64,000 nucleotides of DNA from assembly GCA_002483445.1 (NCBI GenBank), contig DLHY01000069.1, forward strand, positions 26,300-90,299, given 5' to 3'. Numbering within the stretch: position 1 is the stretch's first letter; each line of letters starts with the position of its first letter. This document shows positions 42,747 through 51,975 of this stretch, one piece after another. Source of the stretch: Blastocatellia bacterium UBA7656. Its GTDB lineage: Bacteria > Acidobacteriota > Blastocatellia > UBA7656. Both the position numbers and the translations under genes were made by a program. The notes under the pieces were generated by a model. It did not search any database. It was not told where the DNA came from and worked only from the letters and a program-made list of their open reading frames with translations.

Positions 42747-43763
42747 TTACTGACGATTCGCGCTGACAGGGCGATTCACGTTCACGGGCGATGTCAAACC
42801 GCGGCTCACGAGAATCTTCACCTCCACGCGACGATTCTGCTGACGACCCTCGCGCGTCGAGTTGTCGGCGACAGGGATGGCTTCGCCATAGCCAAAGGGA
42901 AGAATGATACGCCGCAGCGGGATATCATGATGTTCGGCCAGATAGCGGACGACCGACTCGGCGCGACGCTGGCTCAACTGACGATTCATGTTTTCAGACC
43001 CGTCGGAAGAAGCGAAGCCGCGCACTTCTATCACAAATCCGCGCTCGCCTCTGGCCTGCGTCGCTATGTCGTCGAGCATTGTTTTGGCATCGGGTGACAG
43101 CACAGCGCTTCCGACTTTGAAATTGATGGTCGAGCTTTTTCGCATTTCATAATCATCGAGCGTAGAGATGCGGTCATTGGTTTTGTTGACGCCATCAATC
43201 GCTATATCGGCTGATTCCTGCGCCGCCGCCGCGCCGCCGCGGGCGAGGTTGGCAACCTGGCTCAACTCTTCCACCTGACCAGACAGCCGCTGGGCGTTCT
43301 GCTCAGTCCGCGAGAGGCGGGTTTCGGTCTCGCCGAGGCGATGCTCGATCGGCACCACCTGCGAATCGACCGTCAGAGCGACTCGCAGATCATCATCCGC
43401 GAATTTGACCTTATCGGCGACCAGCGCGCCCGATCCGTCCCCTCGCCCTTCGACCTCGGCAAAGAGGCCGCGCACCAGATGGGCTGAAGAATACTTCTTC
43501 GAGCTGCGGAAAGGATTGCTCTTCTTCTCTTCTATTTTTGTATTGCCTGCGAGTCGCACCGCCCATTCTGCTCCCGTCTGATCGCGCAGAATGATATCAC
43601 TGTTCTCGCGTTTGAGGATCACGCCCGTGACTTTCGTCTTCACGCCGGACGCGGCCTGCGCGCGGCGCGGAGAAGAATTCTCCTGCGCGCTGGCCAGCAG
43701 AGGACTCGCGAGAGCGAGTCCGAGCAACACTACGAGGGCTTTCAAGTTCGACAGTTGTTTCAT
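42747..43763 (-). CDS. OmpA-family outer-membrane protein
   Basis: 338 residues, signal peptide ending near LLASAQ. The N-terminal part has an OB-like domain (VTGVILKRENSDIILRD), the middle is coiled coil (LSRTEQNAQRLSGQVEEL), and the C-terminus is an OmpA domain that binds peptidoglycan: FKVGSAVLSPDAKTMLDDIA, EVRGFASSDGSENMNRQLSQ and FGYGEAIPVADNSTREGR. Probably tethers the outer membrane to the cell wall. Confidence 0.9.
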   Translation of the reverse strand: MKQLSNLKALVVLLGLALASPLLASAQENSSPRRAQAASGVKTKVTGVILKRENSDIILRDQTGAEWAVRLAGNTKIEEKKSNPFRSSKKYSSAHLVRGLFAEVEGRGDGSGALVADKVKFADDDLRVALTVDSQVVPIEHRLGETETRLSRTEQNAQRLSGQVEELSQVANLARGGAAAAQESADIAIDGVNKTNDRISTLDDYEMRKSSTINFKVGSAVLSPDAKTMLDDIATQARGERGFVIEVRGFASSDGSENMNRQLSQRRAESVVRYLAEHHDIPLRRIILPFGYGEAIPVADNSTREGRQQNRRVEVKILVSRGLTSPVNVNRPVSANRQ

Positions 43764-44293
43764 AACGTCCTCCGTACAGCCTGATTAAAAAGGCTGAGAT
43801 TGGGTTCGTGCAGATCAAAGGCCGTCGCTCTCCATTTCACAAAACAGAGGCGGCACGGCTCACAATGATTCTCTACCGGATGTGGCTCAGGATTTATCAC
43901 AGAGGCTGGGGGTGTGGACAATGTACGACCTTTCATCTTTCGGTTGCCGATGCCTCTGCGACGGATGGAGAAAACATTCAAATAATATTTTTCAACATCA
44001 AAATAGCTCATCCATCCGTGATAGTTGGCAATCGCCGTGCAACTGGGGCTAAAACCCGGAGATAATCGTGAAAAGAGATTTATTTCAACGATTTAACTCT
44101 GAATCCCGGCCCGACGCGATGCAAACACGGCTTTTTATCGTTAAGCTGATTGTTTTCAGCGATTTCAGAGATCAGCGGCGAAGTATGGCTCATCAATGGC
44201 AGGTAATTTTTTCCTTAGCGGCGCAGGGTGACAATGCATAATTTTCATATCTTCAACAGTTCGCTATGGCGGGCTTTTTGCCGCTGACGATGC
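43764..44293. other. 530-bp noncoding gap, nothing recognised
   Basis: Between the OmpA start and the downstream-transcribed gene end. The reading frames here are short and not convincing. A short hairpin (AGCCT/AGGCT) lies near 43778-43795, in the OmpA leader. No RNA gene recognised. Confidence 0.4.
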
Positions 44294-44938
44294 TCATTCG
44301 ACCTCGAACGTGGTTGCGCTCAACACGCGGTCGCCGAGGAGCAATTCCACTTTCCAGGTTCCCTTTGGGGCCGCCTGTCCTATCAGGCACCGGGCGAAAG
44401 TAGGCCAAGCATCTTTATCTATGGCCTTCGTCTCATAGCGTTTCTGATCAAACAGATTTCCATTCGGGTCGATCCAGTTGGCGGTAAGCGTAAGACTTTC
44501 GCCTGCGGGCGCATCCTTGATCATCACCCGATAAAAAACTTCCTGCCCGTCGCGGGTGACGGATTGAAGAGAGCCGCCATCGTCTGTCGAGCGCGTGATG
44601 CGCGCCTGTCCTGCTGAGATGCGGCTCATCGCCGCTGAATGCCGCCACATCGATACTGATACCAGGAGTATGACAGCCATCACAGCCGTGATTACAGCGA
44701 TGATAATTCGCCGCTTTTTTCTCTGCGCATCTCTCTGCGCGCGTTCCAGAGCCTCGCGCCTTCTTAGCTGTTCCATCGCGTCGTCGAGAAGCGCGACCGG
44801 GAGATTCAACTCCCTGAGAACTTCGGCCACCTGTTCGCGGTCCAGTCTTTCGCGCTCGCGGTCCTGGCGCTCCTGATCGAGGCGGGTGAGTTCAGCCACA
44901 ACCTTGCCGATCTGATCCTGTGTCAGTTGCTCGTCCAT
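44294..44938 (-). CDS. Single-pass membrane protein, unknown function
   Basis: 214 residues from ATG 44938. An N-terminal charged helix rich in Glu, Arg and Gln (residues 1-60) is followed by a membrane helix (RRIIIAVITAVMAVILLVSV), then an outside domain that looks like an Ig or beta-sandwich (GESLTLTANWIDPNGNLFDQ, GTWKVELLLGDRVLS). Possibly a small signalling or envelope protein. The 5' leader overlaps the hairpin at 44942. Confidence 0.6.
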   Translation of the reverse strand: MDEQLTQDQIGKVVAELTRLDQERQDRERERLDREQVAEVLRELNLPVALLDDAMEQLRRREALERAQRDAQRKKRRIIIAVITAVMAVILLVSVSMWRHSAAMSRISAGQARITRSTDDGGSLQSVTRDGQEVFYRVMIKDAPAGESLTLTANWIDPNGNLFDQKRYETKAIDKDAWPTFARCLIGQAAPKGTWKVELLLGDRVLSATTFEVE

Positions 44939-44941
44939 ACA

Positions 44942-45010
44942 GATGACAGGGTACAGGGAACAGGTGACAGGGAGCAAACCCTCTCCCTCTGTCACCTGTC
45001 ACCTGTACCC
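44942..45010. repeat. Word-repeat hairpin, ACAGGTG family
   Basis: Words GACAGGG, ACAGGTG (left, to 44975) and their reverse complements (right, to 45010). It fills the gap between divergent genes and would lie in both leaders, between the two starts. Confidence 0.85.
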
Positions 45011-45067
45011 TCGCTGATGCTAAGATGTCCGAGCGTTTTTGAGACTTCGCACAGACCGGGATTTCAT

Positions 45068-46243
45068 TTGAGTCAGCCCGAATTCATCATCTTTGGCGCA
45101 ACGCACATAGGCATCAAGCTCGCGCGACTGCTTTCGGCAAAAGCCGCGCGGGTCAGGGTGATCGACCGCCTTGCTGCGCCGCTCGATCCCCCGGCAGGGT
45201 GGGAGTATGTCTCGAACGATTTCGCGGTGCCTGAGAATGTGAAGGACGCCAGCGCCGTTTACGTCGTCACTGAACAGGAAAGCCTCAACATAAGAATCGC
45301 GCTGGCCGTGCGCAGCGTCAGCGCGCAGGTTCCCATCATCATAACTTTGGAGCAGAGCCGTCTCGGGCGAAAGCTTGCGCGACACCTTGAGCGGTTTTCA
45401 TTCATCAGCCCTTCGGAACTCGCCGCAAAACAATTCGTCGATTGCATCGATGCGCCATCTCCCGACCCGTCTTCACACATAGCGCCTGCGCAAACGAGCG
45501 ATGCTGAAATATCACTCCCGCGGAAAATCGATCCGCTTGTCGCGTATGCCGTAAGCGCGGCTGGAGCGATGGTTTGTCTGGCTACGATTTATTTTCATTA
45601 CGCCGAGCATCTCTCGTGGATAGATTCGCTTTATTTCGTGGTCACGCTGATGGCGACGGTCGGCTTTGGGGACATAAGCCTCAAGGAATCGAGCGATCTG
45701 TCGAAAATAATCGGAGTGCTTTTGATGGCCGCGAGCGTGACGAATACCGCCATACTGTTTGCGCTCGTCACCGACTCGCTGCTTCGCCATCGACTGGCGC
45801 TTGCTTTCGGTCGGAGAAGGATCAAAGCCCGCAATCATGTAATCGTCGTCGGGATCGGAGCGGTGGGCTTCGAGGTGGTTGAAGAGTTGATCCGGCGCGG
45901 AGAGAAAGTCGTCGTCGTAGACAATAACCCGAACGGCAGGTTTATGCCCGCTATCTATGCTCAGGGAGTCCGCAGCGTGATGGGCGACGCGAGAGTAGAG
46001 CGCACGCTGAGAGACGCCGGACTGCTTGAGGCAAGAGCGTTGATGAGCGTGACGAGCGACGACCTGACGAATCTGGAAATCGCTCTCAACGCCCGCTCGC
46101 TCACCCCTCAGTTGAGAGTGATCATGAGAATTTATGACTCGACGCTCGCCGGGTCGCTGCGCGAGCGACTGGACATTCATTTCGCCTTCAGCATGTCGAC
46201 TATCGCGGCGGAGGCGCTGGCGAAAATGGTTGATCAAAAATAA
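45068..46243 (+). CDS. Potassium channel with two RCK/TrkA-N domains
   Basis: 391 residues from TTG 45068, which places the first beta strand correctly (QPEFIIFGATHIG); ATG 45017 would add 17. The N-terminal Rossmann RCK is at 1-110, then two membrane helices around the pore with selectivity filter TVGFGD (about residues 197-202), then the second RCK (VIVVGIGAVGFEVVEELI, MGDARVERTLRDAGL). Pore between two RCK domains is less usual than pore followed by RCK. Divergent from the small membrane gene. Confidence 0.85.
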   Translation: MSQPEFIIFGATHIGIKLARLLSAKAARVRVIDRLAAPLDPPAGWEYVSNDFAVPENVKDASAVYVVTEQESLNIRIALAVRSVSAQVPIIITLEQSRLGRKLARHLERFSFISPSELAAKQFVDCIDAPSPDPSSHIAPAQTSDAEISLPRKIDPLVAYAVSAAGAMVCLATIYFHYAEHLSWIDSLYFVVTLMATVGFGDISLKESSDLSKIIGVLLMAASVTNTAILFALVTDSLLRHRLALAFGRRRIKARNHVIVVGIGAVGFEVVEELIRRGEKVVVVDNNPNGRFMPAIYAQGVRSVMGDARVERTLRDAGLLEARALMSVTSDDLTNLEIALNARSLTPQLRVIMRIYDSTLAGSLRERLDIHFAFSMSTIAAEALAKMVDQK

Positions 46244-46279
46244 TGGAAGAAGTCTAAACCGTGAGAGAGAGGAGACATA

Positions 46280-46729
46280 ATGTTCTGGATAGTATTCGCT
46301 CTTGGAGCCGCCCTTTCGTGGGGGTTGTATGGCCCGACCCTTCACAAAGGGCAGGTGCAGCTTGGCAATCCGATGCGCGCGCTGTTGTGCGTCGGGGCGG
46401 CGTATTTTCTGATCGGGGTGCTTGTGCCTGTCATAACTTTGGGATCGCAGGGCGAGTTGAAAGGGTTCACCTCCACAGGGACGACGTGGGCGACCATAGG
46501 CGGCGCGGTCGGAGCGATAGGCGCGATCTGCATAATCCTGGCCTTCAAGACAGGCGGAAATCCTGCTTACGTTATGCCGCTCGTTTTCGGCGGCGCTCCT
46601 CTGGTCAATGTCGTCTTTTCGATGCTCATGCACCCGCCTGAAAAAGCGCCCAATCCGCTGCTCTACGTCGGATATGTGATGGTGGCGGCGGGCGCGGGTC
46701 TGGTGTTGTACTACAAGCCGCAGTCGTGA
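46280..46729 (+). CDS. Small multi-pass membrane protein
   Basis: 149 residues with four to five membrane helices (IVFALGAALSWGLYGPT, ALLCVGAAYFLIGVLVPVI, IGGAVGAIGAICIILAF). Resembles half of a drug/metabolite transporter (EamA-type). GAGGAG lies before the ATG. Function unknown. Confidence 0.65.
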   Translation: MFWIVFALGAALSWGLYGPTLHKGQVQLGNPMRALLCVGAAYFLIGVLVPVITLGSQGELKGFTSTGTTWATIGGAVGAIGAICIILAFKTGGNPAYVMPLVFGGAPLVNVVFSMLMHPPEKAPNPLLYVGYVMVAAGAGLVLYYKPQS

Positions 46730-46747
46730 GATGGAACGACCCTCGGC

Positions 46748-47413
46748 TCATTCGAATTGCGCTTTGAACTGAGTGAACTGCTCTCGGAGTTGACTGAGTT
46801 CCGCGCGAAGCGCCTGCACTTCGCTTTCGAGGCTGGCGATTTTTTCATTCAGCGCGGCTGATGATGATTCCCTGTGATCGGCTCTGAGGGCCGTTTCCAG
46901 GCTCTCCACATCGACCGGCCCGCAGAGCAGATGTGTGTATCGATGTTCTTTGGTGCCTGCCAGCAAGGGCAGGCGAAAGACGAGCGGCTGTGTGTCGTTT
47001 TGGATGAGTTGATTGAGAGTGGCTTCCACGTCTTCGACACCTTCGAAGTTGAAGAGTTGTCGGGTTCTGGCTTTGATCTCGCCGGGAGTCTGCGGCCCTC
47101 TGAGAATCAGCACTGACATTACGGCAAGACTGCGGCTGTCGAGATCGTAAGGTTTTTCGAAAGTGTGACCGTATTTGATCACGCGGCTGTCCGCGCCCTT
47201 GAAAGACCAGACGAGATGTTTTTCGCGCAGCGTATCGAGAGCTTTCATCACCGTCTGTTCGTCGTAAGAGACTACGGGGTCGCGGCTTGATTTCTGATTG
47301 CAGGCGTTAGTGAGCGCGTTGATCGACATAGGATAATAATCGGGCGTAGCCAACTGCTTTTCGACGAGCGCGCCGAGTACGCGAACTTCAACTTCATTGA
47401 GCCTCAATTCCAT
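46748..47413 (-). CDS. yceH: YceH/DUF480-family protein
   Basis: 221 residues from ATG 47413 with GGAGGGG upstream. LNEVEVRVLGALVEKQ, DYYPMSINALTNACNQKSSR and GPQTPGEIKARTRQLFNFE are the DUF480 signatures: two winged helices. The C-terminus is a coiled coil. Function unknown in general. Confidence 0.9.
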   Translation of the reverse strand: MELRLNEVEVRVLGALVEKQLATPDYYPMSINALTNACNQKSSRDPVVSYDEQTVMKALDTLREKHLVWSFKGADSRVIKYGHTFEKPYDLDSRSLAVMSVLILRGPQTPGEIKARTRQLFNFEGVEDVEATLNQLIQNDTQPLVFRLPLLAGTKEHRYTHLLCGPVDVESLETALRADHRESSSAALNEKIASLESEVQALRAELSQLREQFTQFKAQFE

Positions 47414-47579
47414 TTCGATCCCCTCCAAACGTGAAACGGATTGTGAGTATAGCTTTTCAATCGGGGTTTGGGTAAGTCGCAAGAGGGAAGGGCCGCTGCG
47501 TTCAAAGGGTGTCTGGCTCCAAAGCCCTGCTACCGCTCAATCAGGAAAAACAAAAATCAATCATAATGTGGAGGAGATC

Positions 47580-47681
47580 ATGCGCCTTGTGAAGATATTT
47601 CTTTGTCTCACCCTCTTCGCGCCCTTCGTGGATTCAATCGCACTCGCTCGACTGAGAGTCTTGAGAGTCGGCGAGTCCTGA
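47580..47681 (+). CDS. Short signal-peptide ORF ending in word repeat
   Basis: 33 residues behind a very good ribosome site (GGAGGAG, 3-7 bp). The sequence is a signal peptide (MRLVKIFLCLTLFAPFVDSI) and then runs into the GAGAGTC word element and stops. It looks like the head of a secreted-protein gene cut off by the element; or it is a real small peptide. Confidence 0.4.
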   Translation: MRLVKIFLCLTLFAPFVDSIALARLRVLRVGES

Positions 47682-47748
47682 GAGTCCAGAGAGTATGAAT
47701 TCCTCGACTCTCAAGACTCTACAGACTCTCTGGACTCTCAAGACTTTC
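47653..47748. repeat. Word-repeat hairpin, GAGAGTC family
   Basis: Words GAGAGTC, TTGAGAGTC, CCAGAGAGT, followed by inverted ACTCTC, AAGACTC, GGACTCTC words. Placed directly before the M1 peptidase stop. Same family as the element at the right window edge. Confidence 0.88.
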
Positions 47749-49495
47749 AAGCGCCCTTTACTTTCTTCAGCACCCAGTGATTTTCATCGACCGCGACTCT
47801 GGCGGGTTGTTTGTCGAGGGTGAATGGGAATTTCTGCTTGCGCGCGTTGTTCATCACTATGCGGGTCTCGCTCGATCCGTCCGCGTAATGAATCGTCACG
47901 TCGAGCGGCATGATATAGACGCGCTCAGAGGAAGAGTCGCGACCGGGTATCGTATGCGATTGCGCCTGCTTGATGGTGAGTCTGACTGTGTACTGATTGC
48001 CTGTCGGGCTGATGCTTGATGAGATTTTATAGACGGGCCGCGCGGGGGCGTATATCCACTGGCTGAAGAACCATTCGAGCGAGCCGTTGTAAAACTCTTC
48101 GCACACGGTTTGAAAATCTTTCGTCGAGGCGTTCGAGAAAGCGAACCGCCGAGCGTATTCTTGCAGTGCCGGGAAGAATTTATCGTCGCCTAAAACATGA
48201 CGGAGCATGTGAAGAACCCACGCGCCTTTCGTGTAAATCGCGCCGCGGTCATCGAAAGGATTATTGAGATTTTCAGCATGAACAGTTCCGCCGAGCGCGC
48301 CTGCGGATTGTCCATCATCATAGCTCTGGCTCATCACCTCCCCGGGCGCGAGGCCGAGCGCGCGCTCATAGAAGAGGACTTCCGAAAAAGTGGCGAAGCC
48401 TTCATTGAGCCAGATGTCGTGCCACTCGGCCATCGTTACGAGATCGCCCCACCACTGATGGCCAAGCTCGTGAACGATGACTCCGCGCCCGGAGTTGGTC
48501 GCGCTGCCGATGATGTTCGATCCGAGGCTGGTCATCGTCTGATGCTCCATCCCTCCGCCCCACGGAAATTCGGCCATGCCGTATTTTTCGTTGATGAAAG
48601 GATACTCGCCAAACAGCGGCGCGAGAGTCTGTATCGCCAAGCGCGTGACTGCGAATTTCTGGCGCGCAAGCTGCTCGTGTTCCGGGTAAACCATAAAGAC
48701 GAGTGGCAACGTGGTCGAGCCGTCCATCGAGGTGTAAGAGTCCGTGAAGCGGACGTAGTTTGTCGCGGCGACTGAGATCAGATAAGTCGAGAGGGGATAA
48801 TCCTCGCGCCAGAAAAAGGTCTCGGTCGAATCCGAGTTGGTTTCCGTTTTTTGGAGAACCCCGTTCGAGGCTGCGGACATACCTGCGGGTACGGTGATTT
48901 CAGTCTCAGCCGTGGCTTTATCTGTCGGATCATCGATGCAGGGCCACCAGGAGGGCGCGGCATAAGGCTCGCTGAGGCTCGCCATCACCGGAATGCCGTT
49001 GTGAGTGGTGTTGAGCATACCGCCTCCGAGCAGATTAGAGGACGTGGGAGGGCCGTGATAATCGATAGTGATCGAGTGATCCGACTCCGGCGCGAGCGGC
49101 TCGGCGAAGTTCAGCGTTATTTGAGAACTGGTTCGCTGAAACTCTTTCTGCGATTGATCGAATCGAACAGCATCGATGGTGAGGTTACTCTGCGCGTTGA
49201 TGTTTATGGTGTTCGCAGGCGCGACGGTTGAAAGGTTGATCGTCACCGCGCCGCGAATCATCGCCGGGTTGAATTCGAGTCGGATTTGCAGGCGGTAGTG
49301 TTTGACGTCGACTGAGCGCGCGACGGCCTGAAGGCGGAGCAGGGAAGAGGGCGGCGGAGGCGAGTGATGTTTTTCGATCTCGTCATGCTCGCGGCGAATC
49401 TGCTCGAATATATCTTCGCTTTGCGCTCCTGTCGGACAGAGTGGAAGAAGGAGAATCAGAGCGGAGATGATCGAAATAAGTTTTACTGCTTTCAT
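47747..49495 (-). CDS. Secreted M1-family aminopeptidase
   Basis: 582 residues, signal peptide ending near TGAQS. M1 zinc site HELGHQWWGD with downstream Glu in WLNEGFATFSE; the exopeptidase motif reads GGGMEHQTM instead of GAMEN. N-terminal beta domain and C-terminal region (a PA-like domain with KISSSISPTGN) complete it. GAGGAT before the ATG. Cleaves N-terminal residues of peptides in the periplasm or outside. Confidence 0.93.
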   Translation of the reverse strand: MKAVKLISIISALILLLPLCPTGAQSEDIFEQIRREHDEIEKHHSPPPPSSLLRLQAVARSVDVKHYRLQIRLEFNPAMIRGAVTINLSTVAPANTININAQSNLTIDAVRFDQSQKEFQRTSSQITLNFAEPLAPESDHSITIDYHGPPTSSNLLGGGMLNTTHNGIPVMASLSEPYAAPSWWPCIDDPTDKATAETEITVPAGMSAASNGVLQKTETNSDSTETFFWREDYPLSTYLISVAATNYVRFTDSYTSMDGSTTLPLVFMVYPEHEQLARQKFAVTRLAIQTLAPLFGEYPFINEKYGMAEFPWGGGMEHQTMTSLGSNIIGSATNSGRGVIVHELGHQWWGDLVTMAEWHDIWLNEGFATFSEVLFYERALGLAPGEVMSQSYDDGQSAGALGGTVHAENLNNPFDDRGAIYTKGAWVLHMLRHVLGDDKFFPALQEYARRFAFSNASTKDFQTVCEEFYNGSLEWFFSQWIYAPARPVYKISSSISPTGNQYTVRLTIKQAQSHTIPGRDSSSERVYIMPLDVTIHYADGSSETRIVMNNARKQKFPFTLDKQPARVAVDENHWVLKKVKGA

Positions 49496-49507
49496 CGAAT
49501 ATCCTCG

Positions 49508-51403
49508 TTATGGAGTCGATTGTTTGAGTACGGTCAGCTTCACATGAGACGGAAGTCGGGCGGAGTGAAAGAGCCTCTGGGTTGCATTCCGAAAATCCGT
49601 TTCCTTTGCGTTATAGATGTCGCAGAATTTCTGCGGATTGCGATCAACGAGCGGGAACCAACTGCTTTGCACCTGAACCATTATGCGATGGCCTTTGCGG
49701 AAAGTGTGGTTGGCGTCGGGCATGTAGAATTCGATCTTCGTCGGCTTGTTGGCGATCATAGGCTGAGGCTTCGAAAAGCTGTTTCTGAACTTCGCGCGGA
49801 AAGGCTCGCCTCTGACCATCATCTGATAGCCGCCCATCTTCACATTTGCCGGGTTGGGATTGTTGTCGGGCGTGTCGTCAGGGAAGACATCGATGAGTTT
49901 GACTATGAAATCCGAATCCGTGCCGGAAGTTGAGACGAACAAACTCGGCGTGACAGGGCCAGCGATGGTTACATTCTGAGTCAGCACATCGGTTTGATAG
50001 ACGAGTACATCGGGGCGCGTAGAGGCGAATCGCTGATCGTCGGTCATGTACTCGCGAGTCATTCCTATGGCGATTTCGTTGATGAAGGGAACAGGCTTTT
50101 TCGGATCGCTGATGTAGCTATCGAATGAAGCGGCTGACACCGGGGCTTCGAAGGAGAGTTTGCCGTCCGCGTGGAAGTAGAGATTTTCGATCTTCACATT
50201 TTGCGGCGGCCAACTGTCGTAGGTTTTCCACTGGTTCGAGCCGGTTTCAAAGACGTAAGCATCGGGGAGTTTCGGATCGCCTTTGTCTTTGAGGAAGTAG
50301 AGGAAGAAAGGGAACTCGATATTCTCGCGATAGAACGGGCCTGTTTTCGAATTGAAGCGAACATTGCCAAGCTCGTCGCCATCGGTTCGCGCCCAGCAGC
50401 CGTGGCACCACGGCCCCATCACTAGGGTGTTATAAGTTTTCGGATTATTTTTTTCGACGGCTTCATAGACTTTGAGCGGGCCGTAGAGGTCTTCGGCATC
50501 GAACCAGCCGCCTACGGTCATAATAGCTGGAGTGACGCGCGTGAGGTGTTGCGGCACGTTTTGCGCCTGCCAGTACTGGTCGTAGGTGCCGTGCTTCATC
50601 CACTCGTTCCAGATGACGATTTCGTTCTTGAGATACTTTCGATTCGCGTTTGCGAGCGAACCCATCTCAAGAAAGAACTTGTAGCCGTCCGGCGTTTTGT
50701 GATCGAAGCGCGGCAGGCCGATGGCGGTTGGCTTGGGTCGAGGCCGCCCGAAGTTTGAAATGAAGTTGAAAGCGTGGGAAAGGAAGAAAGCGCCGTTGTG
50801 ATGCATATCGTCGCCAAGGTAATTATCTGCCATCGGAGCCTGAGGCGAAGCAGCCTTGAGCGCGGGATGAGCGGCTATTATTGCAGAGGCAGTATAGAAG
50901 CCGGGAAATGAAATGCCCCACATCCCGACGCGACCATTATTATTAGGCACGTTTTTGAGCAGCCATTCGATAGTGTCGTAGGTGTCTGTGCTTTCATCGA
51001 CATCGGTCGGCTCCGCTTTTTTCGGCTTATAAGGAGTCATCCACTTGAAATCGCCTTCCGACATCCACCGCCCGCGCACATCCTGATAGACGAAGATGAA
51101 GCCTTCTTTCATGAACAGGTCTGAAGGGCCGAGAGAAGGCTTGAACTCGGTCGGACTATAAGGTGCTACGCTGTAGGGCGTGCGGTTGAGCATTATCGGG
51201 TAAGGTTGCGAAGTGTCCTTAGGCATATAAATCGAGGTAAAGAGCTTTGCTCCGTCGCGCATTTGAATCTGCGCTTCGAGCTTGATGTAATGCTCTCTTA
51301 CATCATAGACGTCCTGAGCGCGAGAGTTATGGAACGGCCCTCGACCGATGAGAAGAAGAGAGAAAGCGAGAGTGATGGCAAAGACCCGCCTGGATGGTTT
51401 CAT
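49508..51403 (-). CDS. Secreted S15/CocE-type X-Pro dipeptidyl-peptidase-like hydrolase
   Basis: About 631 residues from ATG 51403 with AGGAGG upstream; signal peptide after MKPSRRVFAITLAFSLLLIG. Nucleophile in GMWGISFPGFY, early strand IYMPKDTSQPYPIMLNRTPY, DVRGRWMSEG, and acid/His in FDAEDLYGPLK and WCHGCW. C-terminal jelly-roll (XPP_C) with DSDFIVKLIDVFPD. CocE/NonD family; 12 bp before the M1 gene, so an operon for peptide degradation is likely. Confidence 0.9.
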   Translation of the reverse strand: MKPSRRVFAITLAFSLLLIGRGPFHNSRAQDVYDVREHYIKLEAQIQMRDGAKLFTSIYMPKDTSQPYPIMLNRTPYSVAPYSPTEFKPSLGPSDLFMKEGFIFVYQDVRGRWMSEGDFKWMTPYKPKKAEPTDVDESTDTYDTIEWLLKNVPNNNGRVGMWGISFPGFYTASAIIAAHPALKAASPQAPMADNYLGDDMHHNGAFFLSHAFNFISNFGRPRPKPTAIGLPRFDHKTPDGYKFFLEMGSLANANRKYLKNEIVIWNEWMKHGTYDQYWQAQNVPQHLTRVTPAIMTVGGWFDAEDLYGPLKVYEAVEKNNPKTYNTLVMGPWCHGCWARTDGDELGNVRFNSKTGPFYRENIEFPFFLYFLKDKGDPKLPDAYVFETGSNQWKTYDSWPPQNVKIENLYFHADGKLSFEAPVSAASFDSYISDPKKPVPFINEIAIGMTREYMTDDQRFASTRPDVLVYQTDVLTQNVTIAGPVTPSLFVSTSGTDSDFIVKLIDVFPDDTPDNNPNPANVKMGGYQMMVRGEPFRAKFRNSFSKPQPMIANKPTKIEFYMPDANHTFRKGHRIMVQVQSSWFPLVDRNPQKFCDIYNAKETDFRNATQRLFHSARLPSHVKLTVLKQSTP

Positions 51404-51975
51404 CAATCGTCCTCCTGTGATGTGCCGGATGAGGCTGTTATACGGCAAGGCTTGAGATGAAGTCAAAGGGAACGGATAGCTCGTCTCTCTCCTGATCTGT
51501 TTCTCGGCAAACACGAGTCTGATAACCCCGGTATTTTATTTCTGTGTTTTTTCGTTTGATGGGAAATGTGGGGAGTGGTGAGAGAGTGATGAGAGGAGTG
51601 CGGAAGTTATGATGGTGTCTGCTTTCACCTTATGGAAGAGGGGCAGATGTGATAGATCGAACGGAGGTAGTGATGAAATAGTAATGCTGGAATTGAGGGA
51701 GTCTTATTATGAAGGGTTCTTTCACCGCAAAGTCGCCGCAGGACACAGAGCTTGCGCAGAGGTCTTCTTCTCTGCGAGGTCTCAGCTTTCTGCGGCGACT
51801 CTGCGGTGAATCTCACTCCAATAGTCGAGTATTACTTTTTTACCACTACCCGAACGGAAGTATAGGTGCAAATCCGCCGTGATTCGTTTTGATCCGCGTC
51901 CTGTTGCTTTTCGCAGGGGCGCGCTTTAGATATACTGGCACGGCTTTTCAATCTTGTAGTTTGCTCAATTCAAAA
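51404..51975. other. Intergenic region with hairpin, no gene
   Basis: About 570 bp between divergent genes. It contains the word element at 51721-51810; the rest shows only low-value frames. No riboswitch recognised, although the downstream lyase uses adenosylcobalamin. Confidence 0.4.
51721..51810. repeat. Word-repeat hairpin, TTCACCGCA/CGCAGAG family
   Basis: TTCACCGCAAAGTCGCCGCA (51721-51740) and CTGCGGCGACTCTGCGGTGAA-type arm (51790-51810) pair with one mismatch; CGCAGAG words lie inside. Similar elements are known to me from other phyla. Confidence 0.88.

Noticed and set aside
43808..44065. 85-residue ORF in the gap between OmpA and the next gene
   Set aside because: No ribosome site, odd composition, no family likeness.
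44939..44995. Longer start of the membrane protein at 44995
   Set aside because: The extra residues are the translated word hairpin; the ATG at 44938 begins the natural helix.
40945..50577. Avoidance of AGTACT as evidence for ScaI specificity
   Set aside because: I can see AGTACT at 40945 and 50572, and did not count all sites, so no statement on avoidance is possible.
51816..51975. Cobalamin riboswitch before the ethanolamine genes
   Set aside because: Expected conserved cores of that riboswitch were not found by eye.
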